Below, one piece after another: positions 10,751 through 21,781 of a DNA stretch of 64,000 bases. The notes under the pieces were generated by a model that did no database searches, had not been told where the DNA came from, and saw only the letters and a list, made by a program, of their open reading frames with translations. The stretch is from Ampullaceana balthica (lineage: Eukaryota; Mollusca; Gastropoda; Lymnaeidae). The stretch covers positions 310,001 to 374,000 of the forward strand of contig CALYLW010000014.1 of assembly GCA_944989445.1 (NCBI GenBank). Reading direction: 5' to 3'. Each line of letters opens with the position of its first letter. Position 1 is the stretch's first letter. The position numbers and the translations under genes are program-made.

Positions 10751-12859
10751 CTTCCAGACTTTGATAAATGTAAGTCACTCAACTTGTTTTAGTTTTTATT
10801 CAGATTAGTGTTTAATATATTTATAGTAAATTAACTTGTTCTAATGTCCAAAAAAAAATTAGTGTAATGTATTCAAATTTAATACATATTTAATAACAAA
10901 AATATTTTTCTATCTTTGAGCAAGAGAAAATAATTATTCTGCTCTTGTTTGAAGTTTAAACATAAAACTTCATAAAGATGCTTAGTATTTATTATATTTC
11001 AAAGTAAACAGAAATTTACTTAGTTTTAAAAAATATTTTTAAATTTTATCTTTAGCCCAGCAAAAATGCCAAAGGGGATAGGTATACATCTGATTATCGA
11101 CGACCTGGGTAGGTTGTGTTTTTAATACTTACAGACATGATCATCATCATAAAAAGAGGTGTTTTTTTTAAAAAGCTTACTGTATTTTCAATACATATTA
11201 TTAGCAGTTCTGATATAAATTTTATGAAAAGGACAATTTATTGTTGTTTGTTTCAGTCCTATTTCAAAACAAATATTATATTATTATACGAATCTAATGA
11301 AGTTCATTTCTACTGCACTCATACTGAATGCTGATAGTGCATAAAACACACAGCATTAATCAATTTTTTAAAAATATATTCCAAAATTACTAAATACTGA
11401 TTGTGTTTTTAAAAAACATTATCACATTGCCATGGAAAATTCTTTAACAAATAGTATCAGTTTATTGTTATTTACTTCTTTCTTACCTACACTAGTGCAA
11501 GTCTATTATTTTTTCAGGGGTGGAGGTGGTGGTGGCCCCTCTAGAAGAATGGGTGGCTTTGGAAGACAAGGTGGAGGAGGTAAGTGTACAGTTAAATAGA
11601 ATTGATAAATTGTATATCTTTTCTAACCTTCCACTTTAGTGATTTGACACTACACACAGCTGTGTATAAAATTAGCAGTAATATCACAGTTTATATAAAA
11701 GTCTTGCAATGCATCCTTCAGGTAGTGAGAAATTCTGATTAAATTAGATTTCTACAAAACTAATTGTAGAATGGTAATTTGTTCATGAGAAGTTTCAACA
11801 TTGAAGAAGGGCTGATAAAGGTGATCGAAGAACTCTACAATTAGGAAAGCAGTGCATTTCTACTTAAAGGGTGTGTAAGGGACTTCTTCAAGGCATCCAT
11901 TGGAGTCCACCAAGGCTGGATTCTCTCACTTGTCCTGTTCATCTTCCTAGAAGCACTCAGTGATACATCCATGTCTATATGTAGAAGACCCTTGCTGACA
12001 TATTCATATAGATCTTTTGGCCAGGAACAATAAAAAGCTACAGTAGCTCACTGACAAACTTGCAGAAAGATCATGGGCATACGGAATGGAAGTCGGCTCT
12101 GAGAAAAGCAAGATATTGGTTAACACTACAGTTACCAGTATGGCAAACATCATAATGAACCAACAAAAGACTGAAGAGGTACAGAACTTCAAATATCTAT
12201 GAGCCATTATATCTAGAGATGGAAGTTGAAATTAGAATTGGGTCGGCAATGACCAAATTAATCAAAATATGGAACAGCAAAAACATTAGCCTTCCAACAA
12301 AGCTTGGGCAATACAGAGCTCTCGTTAAAACCATTGTAAAACTTGGACACTACTGACAGAAAGCTGCAGGCATTTGAAAACAAATGCATGAGAAAAATCC
12401 TCGAGATCTCTTATCTAGAGCACAAGACCAATGAATATGCCTGGGACAGAATAACCTCCATCATGTGCTGCAACATAATAGTTTGACAAAAATCATCTTT
12501 TAAGGCACTGTACAAGTTGGCAGGGGAGGGGTCGGCAGTGGAAAAGTTGACTTGACAACATGAAAGATTGGACAGGGATGAGGCTTAAAGAATTACTGGC
12601 CACCGCTCAAGATAGGCGAATGTGGAGATCGGTGTCTGTTGATGTTTCCATGAGCTCCCCCCAATGTGTTTATAATTATTAGCAAAGTACATATTTTTAT
12701 TTCAGGTTCTATTTTGTCTCCATGATATTACTTTTATTTGCTCTTTCAGTTTAATGTAGGTAAATTAAATTGAAACACTTTTCCAATCTTATTAACTTTT
12801 AAAATTATTTTCCAGGTCCAGGTCCTCCACCAATGGCAGGAGGTGGATGAGGCAGGTAA
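10751..12859 (+). CDS. SELENOK: Selenoprotein K, last four exons (5' part not found)
   Basis: Selenoprotein K is a small ER-membrane protein that acts in ER-associated degradation, calcium flux and, with DHHC6, protein palmitoylation. The exons are 10751-10769 (FQTLIN), 11056-11108 (PSKNAKGDRYTSDYRRPG), 11518-11579 (Gly run, PSRRMGGFGRQGGG) and 12816-12859 (GPGPPPMAGGG-Sec-GR-stop). All junctions have AG/GT borders and the phases agree. The ending MAGG(G)UGR is the hallmark of the family; TGA at 12848-12850 codes Sec and TAA at 12857-12859 ends the frame. A SECIS lies downstream. The N-terminal residues and the transmembrane helix are not located; they may lie in exons I could not recognise or off the window. 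A LINE relic sits in the last intron. A polyadenylation signal AATAAA is at 13468-13473. Confidence 0.93.
11109..11517. other. selenoprotein K intron
   Basis: AT-rich intron between the 11056-11108 and 11518-11579 exons; a GTAGGT donor and a TTTTTTCAG acceptor are visible. The short plus-strand frame at 11116-11334 has no recognisable content. Confidence 0.7.
11790..12660 (+). mobile_element. Degenerate LINE fragment in the last selenoprotein K intron
   Basis: Broken reading frames spell reverse-transcriptase pieces in order: GVHQGWILSLVLFIFLEAL near 11905, a remnant of the ADDIDLLA catalytic block near 11998, SEKSKILVNTTV near 12100, VQNFKYL near 12180, and the C-terminal pattern NMKDWTGMRLKELL..AQDRRMW near 12560-12625. 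It is same-sense with selenoprotein K and full of stops, so it is an old insertion. No target duplication could be defined. Confidence 0.75.
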
Positions 12860-13152
12860 ATGGTACTAGAGTCTTGATTCACAGTATGGCTTGTCAACTA
12901 GTACAAAACAAATAAGATTCCATTCTATCAGCTGACAGCCATGTTGAGTTTTGTGTTCAATCTAGTACCTGAGCCTATGTGTGACTAGCTTCCAAAGTGT
13001 ATTATGGTTATCAGTAATGTGATATTTAAAATATAACACCACCATATTATTATTATATTTAAATATTTTTGTATAATTTTATATTTGTATAACTATACCA
13101 TATTGGACGTTAGTCACACAAATCTATTATACCAAGATGCCTGTTGTATTAC

Positions 13153-13224
13153 ATCAACAGACCATGAAAAGTTGTCAATCAACTTCTTAACAGAAGAGTG
13201 GTAACTTTGATTAGCAGTCTTGAT
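13153..13224 (+). promoter_or_regulatory. Type II SECIS element in the selenoprotein K 3' UTR
   Basis: The element recruits SBP2/EFSec so that UGA is read as selenocysteine. The core is ATGA at 13164-13167 and TGAT at 13208-13211, giving the non-Watson-Crick quartet U.U, G.A, A.G, A-U. Helix I pairs ATCAA...GAC (13153-13162) with GTC-TTGAT (13217-13224). Helix II pairs AAGTTGTCA with TGGTAACTT (nine pairs, two of them G-U). The conserved unpaired AA is at 13181-13182, followed by the small apical helix CTTCT/AGAAG that defines form II. It lies about 300 nt after the stop codon, an ordinary spacing. Confidence 0.88.
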
Positions 13225-13226
13225 TA

Positions 13227-16200
13227 ATAGAATAGCTTCTTCAACATTATCTTTTTAAATATACTTTATTTTGTCGGGTTATATTTCTTAGTTAATATGA
13301 ATGGGGTATTTAAATAATCCCCAGCACGACACCTGTTATCAGACTCTGTATTGTTATTTTTAAAAAAATCCTATTGACAGTTTTTTTTTCTCCATAATTA
13401 TATCATTTTCACAAATACTTGTTCACAAAAATTATGAAGTTGCTGATGTAGATGTGATGAAGTTTTGAATAAATGCAGTACCAATTATCTATTAGTCATT
13501 GTACTATTAAATTTAAAATATGAAATTTATTGCAACTTGACTTTTGGCTATGTCTCTTAAGGTACAATCTTGGTCACTAGCTTTACTGATTTATGTCTTG
13601 TTCATGAAGATACATCTGCTGTTTTAAAAAGAAGCACTTAAATTTAAAGTTAAATGACCAGAAATGGCATTGCATAATAAAGAAAAATTATCACTATAGT
13701 GACAAAAAAAAGCCAAGTAATACAAGCCTGGCTTTCCTTTTAGTTAAAATATAGTTGAAATTGATCAAAGAATGCTTTTTAAAAAAACTATATTTTCTGA
13801 TTACAACTTGTTTTGTATCAGTTGCTATTTCAATTTTGACCTGTGTTTTGTGTACTGTTTTTTTTTGTTAACACTATACCATATTTCATTCTTCATGTTG
13901 TCACCTTGCATTCATCATACATTCATACAATTTTGATACCATATTAGCTGTGACATTTTTTAAATATTAAAACATGTCCTTTAAAGAAGCGTGAAATCTT
14001 TTAAAGCAAGTAAGTTATAATTGCTTATGTGCAATAAAATGATCTGTCAAGGTAAAAATGTGAATGAAAGTGAAATTTGAATCTTTTTATTGAACAACAA
14101 TTAACAATAAAAGGTTTTTGAACATTCTTCAAATTCATAATCTATATTCTTTTTATTTATTTTTTGTAGTTTTTTGTTTTGTTGTGAAATAATTAATAAA
14201 TTTGTGATATCCATTGATAAAGACATTTTTACTATTTAGCTGTTTTATAGATTGAAATTATCATTACTTCCAATAAACATCTTTTTCCTCTTTGCTAACT
14301 GAATTATGAAAAATTATTAGTACTACATGTACTAACAAATCGGCAAAATATTTTTAAAATAAGACCAGAGATTTCTTGTTTAAAAAATAATTACAAGTTA
14401 AAAAAAATTACCTAAAGAATAGTGGAGATGGAGCATCACATGTAACTACATGTATAGGTTTTTAGTAGATGAGATTTAAATATACTTTTTTTCATCTTGA
14501 AATATTTTCTGAGATGACTACCTGTACATTTGCAAAATGCTTTAACCTTTAGAATTAGATTTAGACATGGTTATTTATTTAATACTTTTAAAGTGCATCC
14601 TTGATAGAAAATAGTATTTTTAAAAATATATCTCAATTCTTACTGCCTAACTATTACCTTTCTCTCTCTTGTCTCACTTTACCCATTTTCCTAAGAAGTT
14701 ATGTTATGATTTGGCTGAAGGAATACTGACAGAATCTGTCGTATAAATTATAAAATAAGATTCGAGCAAAACTTCCAAATAATGTCAAAGTAGAATTTTT
14801 TTTTCAATTTTAAAACAAGAAAGTAACAATTTCACAAATAAAACATTTGTTATATTTTAAATAGCCTCTGAAATAAATAATATTTATCCATTTAACCATC
14901 ATTCGCTACAAACAAATTAATTATGGTTAAAATTATTGATTTTACCTCTCTTCAAGATAGCATCCATTTTATTATTATTCATGAAATATTTCCTTTGATA
15001 ACTACACATTTCTATGGTAAATGGTAGGCTGCCACTTTTATAAAATCAAGAAATAAATACCATATTTATGTAAATTGTAAAAATTATGAAATGTACAAAA
15101 CTTAAAAATAAAGAAATCCAACAATTTTATTACATTAATTTAAAATAAAACATGCAGAAAGTTACCATTACAATGTGGTAATTGATTTTTGAATTTTGTA
15201 TGTCAATTATTTATATTCATATTTCCTAAATGGGTTTAAAAATTAATTATTGCAGCATTTCAGGACTAAAGCAAAACTGAATCCTGATTATTACATGTAA
15301 CATGACTAGAATGTGGACATTGTGAAATACACATGTATTTCTATGTCATTTTATCTCGTAATGTAATATGTATTAGGAACATATCAAAAGTAATAAAAAC
15401 AATTTTAATTTGAATAAAAGATAAATACGTTCAATTTACTTACATAGATTTAGGTCTTTAGTAGATTTTTGCCATCAATACATATTTTAATTAAAATACC
15501 TTTCAAATTCATTTCAACAACTTTAATGTTAAATGACAGTTGTATACAAGTTAAAAAAATTAAACAGGACTTGAAGTTATTAAGAGTGATAAATTTTTGT
15601 TACAGATAAAGATTAAACAAAATATTAAAAGTTATGAATCAAGAAATTTAAAAAAAACATAATTAAGAGCATTATTTTTAAAAAATCAAATTTGTAGTTT
15701 AAAAACAATAAGTAAATCATAATTTGAGAAGCACCAGAATATAACTCGGATCTCAACAATTAGTAAAAATCCATTTTAAAAATTCAATTGTTCTAAGAGG
15801 TGGCAAAAATTGATGGGTATTTCAAAGTTAGCAACAAAAAAAAATAGAAAGTACAGTAAAATATAAATAAAATTTTTCTACACATTATTAATGTTTGGTC
15901 ATTGTCAAATCGAGCAGAAAAAAACACTTTAATTTAGTTATTTTAACCATAAATATAAACGAATGGGGTCATCAATTTTAATATAATTTTTTTCAGATTT
16001 CATTCTGACATTCACTGATATGTAAGGATTTCAAAATATTAAGCATGGAAAATAAACCTGATGTAATCTATAATCTTATTTTAAAACTTCTTTCCTGAAA
16101 ATATCTGGTTAAAACAGGATTTCCCCTAATACTAGACTACATAGATCAGTCCCAACACACAGTATATTTCATTATACAATGTGCCAACTTAAAATATTTC

Positions 16201-16674
16201 CTTAAGCCATGAAATTTTGAAATGAAATAAATTTACAAAACAGTAAATAACAGAAGACTCATTAATCCAAATATGGAAAGATCTTTTTATTAGGTTAAAT
16301 TCATACATATTCATTTTCACAAAATAAATAAATACATATATCAATTAAAATGCAGTTGGTTAGTACATTTAATTCTTTGAATTTTAAAATATTTTGGTCT
16401 TAACTTAAGGAGATTTGGCTCTAAAAACAAAAGTGATAAAGTCAAGGACTATACAGGGAACACCAATATTGAAAGCTTACAAAATATCATTTATAAATGA
16501 AGTCATGCGTCTGGGAGAGGGTTGGTTGGTCAGAAAAAATGTGATAATTTTTTTAATGTCCCAAAGTGAAACTTTAAAACTTTTCATAATAAAAGTAACA
16601 ACTCTTTAAACCCAACCAGTCCCAAAATATTCCAATCCTTCAAAATTAAAAAATTAAAATACTTGTGAAACTTA
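13227..16674. other. Convergent intergenic region SELENOK / PDCL, AT-rich
   Basis: Apart from the likely selenoprotein K polyadenylation signal (AATAAA, 13468-13473) and one for PDCL on the minus strand (TTTATT on plus, 16286-16291), I see no gene, repeat end or RNA. The sequence is uniformly AT-rich. Confidence 0.5.
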
Positions 16675-19600
16675 TCAATCAACATCAAAATCACTGCCAC
16701 TGTCATCTTCCTGAAGTGTTCCTCTAATTTCTCCTGTTCTTTTGTCTCGAATGGTACATATAGATTCTTTAGATGGCAAAAATTCATGTCTGAAAAAATT
16801 GTGAATACACATACATTTTTTAAAGAATAAATATATTTATTTTTAATGAATATATTATGAACTTGCACAAATTATCTACAAAATTCTTAACTATGTTTAG
16901 GAAATAAATAAAAGCTCTCATAAAGTATAGTCAAATCCTGGTAAAAATTGATAATTAACATCAAACTAAAATAGTGCTGTCAATATAGAGTTTTACAATA
17001 TTTTCAGGCAACTTAAGCTGTTGCTAATGTGTCGAAATGTGCCAGAGTGCCAAAACAGAAGACATGATTCTTCATTGAAATCATTATGATTTTAAAGCTA
17101 ATAAAGGGGACATTAATTACTTAAAACCAGTGATTTTTTTTTATAAAAAGGTAACACAACCTGAAAAAGCAGTAAGATCAAACATTTCAGGTAGTCATAT
17201 GAAAAAGTCTGTGGAAAAAAGGTGCCGTAACAGGTGCGTTCTGCTTGAAAAAAAGCACTACTTCAAACATATAACAACACTATTAAGATGTTTCATTTTT
17301 TTTATGCTTATTAATTCAAAAACACAGCAACTGGGAATCCCATGGGTTGAAAAGTACTGGAAAACCTAGACTTTGCAGACGACATTAAAAATTAAATTTA
17401 ATTACAATTAAATCGGCATCCTTCTGTCTCGTGAGACGATGGTGCATCACCATTGGGTTAGGTTGCATTTCCTCGTGTGATTGTGCAGTCCTATCCTTGA
17501 GTGACAGTCTTTACCACAGCTTTTGCACACGATGGTTATGGTAGGAGGAGAACATGTGTCTTGGGCCATGATGTTTGTCTTTTTTCAAGCTGATTTGCAG
17601 ACCAAATTCTTTGCAGGCATTGGAGAAGCTTGACACAAGTTGTTGCAAACCAGTTTCTGTGTTTGCTATCAGTGCTGCATCATTCGCAAAAAGTAGCTCC
17701 CGAATAAGGACATCTGTCGTTTTGGTTTTGGCTCGGAGGTGAGTGGTGTTGAAAAGTCCTCCATCAGCTCTGGTGTGTAACCAGATTCCATCACTGCTAT
17801 CCTTGAATGCGTATCGAAGAAGTACAGAGAAGAATATTGCGAACAGTTTTGGTGTGAGTAGACAACCTTGTTTAATTCCGCTGCTGACTGGAAAGGCTTC
17901 TGACGTAGCTCAATTGAACTGCACTGTGGCCTGCATATTTTCATGGAACTGTCTGATGATGGCGAGTAGGTGTGGGGGATAACCAACTTTTTCCACAATT
18001 TGAAATAGCCCGCTGCGGCTGACTAGATCAAAGGCTTTTGTAAGATCCACAAAGGCAATGTATAGTGGCATCTGCTGCTCTCTGCATTTTTCCTGGAGCT
18101 GCTGTATGAAGAACACCATGTCTATGGTAGACCGACCAGCCCGGAAACCACACTGAGATTCTGGATAAACTCGCGAGGCTAAACTCTGTAATCGTGTTAA
18201 TATGACACGGGAAAAAGCCTTTCGTACAATACTAAGAAGTGAAATCCCGCAATAGTTATTGCAGTCACTTTTATCGCCCTTGTTTTTATATAGTGTCACT
18301 ATATTTGCATCCTTTAGGTCCTGGTGGATGTATCCCTGTTCCCTGCAGAGGGACAGAAGCTAGTGCAAGGGTTGGAGTAAAACTGTCTTGCCATTCTTCA
18401 GAGCTTCTGGTGGTATGCCATCATTCCCAGGGGCTTTTCCACAAGCTAGGCAGTCAATTGCTTTGCTCAGCTCTTCCTGTGTGGGCACAACATCAAGTTC
18501 TTCCATGAGACACGATTTATACATCAGCAAAAAATCTCACAAAAGCAGAGACTGGTTTAATGCACTTTGGGACGAGATGAAACCTGTCACTGAAGCTAAA
18601 AGGAAAGCTCTTATGGCCTACAAGGAAAAGCCTACACCCGACAGGCTGCATGCCTTAAAAACAGCCAAGTTGCATGCCCAAAAAGTCGCACGTTAATGTG
18701 CCAATACCTACTGGCTTAGTCTCTGCTCCAGCATACAGTCAGCCGCAGACATGGGCAATGCCAAAGCCATGGACGAAAATATTAAAAAAGCAACTGGCCC
18801 TTTGACGTCCAAGGTTGCCCCCGAAAGTCCAAAAGTGGAGAAATTATCAAAGACCAGGCAGCACAGTAAAAACGGTGGGTGGGTTGAGCATTATCTGGAA
18901 CTGTATGCAACAGTTACCTCAGTCTCCAGCATCACTCTAGATGACACCCCTGATATGCCACTCATGGAAGAACTTGATGTTGTGCAGACGACATAGCCCT
19001 ATTGAAATCTTCACACTCAGATGCACAGGCCAAAGGAAACACTAGGAAAGTTATCGACCTCCAAAAAACACAGATAAGATATTTATAAATGAACATGCTC
19101 TTGAAAAAGTCTCCAGCATTACATATCTAGGAAGTAAAATGTCAACCTCAGGATACTCAACAACAGAAATAAAAAAGTGTGCAGCCATGGCATCCAACAC
19201 CTATATAAAACTGTCAAACATCTGGACCCGACAACGCTCAGCAGGAATACCAAACTAAAGATCCATAGCTCATGCATGACACCAGTCTTAATTTATGGCT
19301 GCGAAAGCTGGAAATTAACAAAGTGACTAGATTAACAACTCAGCACTTTTGAAAATATTAGACTCTCACACATAAGATAGTTCAATTTCAAGACAACTGC
19401 AGCAGTAAGGGAACTTTCTGGACAGACATATGTAGCATCTACCTTTAAAAAAAAGAAGATTGTCATACATCAGCAATTTACTTCACATGGACAGCTCTAG
19501 ACTACCCAGACAGACATACATCAGCCATGTACTTCACATGGACAGCTCTAGACTACCCAGACAGACATACATCAGCCATGTACTTCACATGGACAGCTCT

Positions 19601-21711
19601 AGACTACCCAGACAGACCTTCACATGGCAACCAGGGGGCAAGAGGAGACCAGGCAGACAGAGAGAAACTTTACACAGAACAATTGGCAAAGAAAGCAAAA
19701 TTCTAGAATTTAAAATAATTCAAGATCTTCATCGAGCTGCAACAAACCATCAGAACTGGAGAACACAAATATCTCCTTTATGAGCCTTCTAGGCCCCAGA
19801 GGAAAATCAATAATAAATTAAATTTAAAAAACTCAGGTATCCTGCCAAGATTTTATCAATTTTTGACTTAATGTGATCTTATTTCCAAAAGGAAGTTAAA
19901 TATTTAAATACACATTTAAAATTGCATGTGCTAATTGATCCCATCACTTCACGCTGAAGTAGAGCTTTGGCCTGCCTCACCAATTTCTTCCACTCAGATC
20001 TAAAACTAAATCAGATCTGCTTGAGATATTTTACCACATCTATTCATTTAATACTTGGAGCCAGTTTCCCCCAGAACATGTTAGTGTAATCTCTTTATTG
20101 CTCTGTTATTTGACATTCTTTCTAAGTGTGATAGCACAGGATACCCATGTCTATAACTGCTGCTAGTTGGGATTCTGGAAGAGTCCAAACACTCCCTTTT
20201 TGGTTTGTATTCTCCATCTGAATTCATACTGACTTATGTTAATACATGTCAGATTAGTTTCATACAAAAGTGTTACTAGGTTTTCCACGCCCTAGGCTAA
20301 TTAATTTTTGGCGCCCTTGACAATTATAATCCAAAAGGTAGGGGAATACTAAATTTGAATAAATTGAAGGATTAGTCCTCGGTCCCCTTGGCAACTGCCC
20401 CGATGCCAAGTCGTTGTTACGCCTCTGGTTTCATACTGACCTATGCCCCATATCAAAACCATATACATTCCTTTCTTTCATTACTGTTATTAGGTCTTTT
20501 CTTTCATTTCTTTAGAATACTTGATATTTGAATTTATTTAAATTTTAAGGAGTGTGATGTCTAATTTTATTGGTTTAATGTGTCTGTTTCTCTCTTTACA
20601 TTGTCTTGTATTTATTTGTGTTGATGCACAAACTTAATTTTAGAAGCCATGCCTAAATAGAGACAGGTTCCATTGTACTAGAAATAACTTCATTAATTTA
20701 TTGTTTTCAAAGCCATTATCCTTAAATCACAATTGTAAAACTGGAGCTAATAAACAAAGACTATTATTTACTCTTGTAGAAAACTTTCCACATCATTTGC
20801 AAAGAAATCATCTCCAAACTCTTCTCTTAGTTGTACAAAGTTCCCAATCAGCTCTTTGTTTTTGTATATCAGTAATGCTGGAACTCCTTTTTCTGCCTAG
20901 TCAAATATAAAACAAAAATACTATTTTAATCCGAGATAAAAAATTTTTAGAGCAGAATATTGTGACGTATTTTTGAAATAAGCATTTCACACAAATAAAA
21001 GTAGTTCAACATAAATACATATTAAATAAGTCATTTGGAGTCAGTCATTTGCTAAGTTTATTTAGTGCCAGTCCTAAAGTTTAATTTTAATACATCTGGA
21101 AATTTACAAAAAAATTAAAAATTCATATCTAAAAAGGCCCACCATATCAACCAAAGCTCTAAATAAATGAATAATATATGAAGATTTCAGTGTTTTTAAA
21201 AAAATATTTAAACAAAAATAAAAAAACTTACAAATTTAAAACTCATCTTGGCATCAGAAGCAGAGATCTTGCAAAATTTTATCATAGGATATTCATTGGC
21301 TAAACACATCAGGCAACCATTCATTGCCTCACAAGCTAAGACACCCTAGAACAAAGAAAATGGTATTTAAAAGGCTGCTGTAAATGCTATCAAAACAAAA
21401 TTAAATAGTGGAATTAAATTAGTTATAAGAAGTAAAGGTAAATGTGTTCCTTTCTCTCCTCTGAAAATATGGCTATGACACAGGTGTCAAATGAACATTT
21501 ATATAATCAAAATTATTGATAGTTAGCTTTTGAATATTTAAAATTTAAATCCAAAGAAAAATGATCCTGGACTCAGAGCCCAGTAAAAAATATTATAGAC
21601 AAATACTAAAATCTTAGACATCTATTCTGTCTTGATTGATGAAATTTACATAATGCAGGACACATTTGAATTTAAGGCTTCAAGAGTAATGAAGCTTTAC
21701 AAAATAATTAC

Positions 21712-21781
<70 letters not shown>

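Larger units (their letters stand above)
17330..19800 (+). mobile_element. Older LINE fragment, split by a younger LINE at 17386-18982
   Basis: Joining about 17330-17385 to 18995-19800 gives [17 protein letters not shown], the RT catalytic block, then a decayed thumb region and the C-terminal pattern [25 protein letters not shown] near 19500-19650, ending with NHQNWRTQI. It lies antisense in PDCL intron 6. Multiple stops show it is dead. Confidence 0.8.

Noticed and set aside
12848..12850. TGA as the stop codon of the 12816 exon
   Set aside because: The family ends G-Sec-G-R and a complete SECIS lies downstream, so it is a Sec codon.
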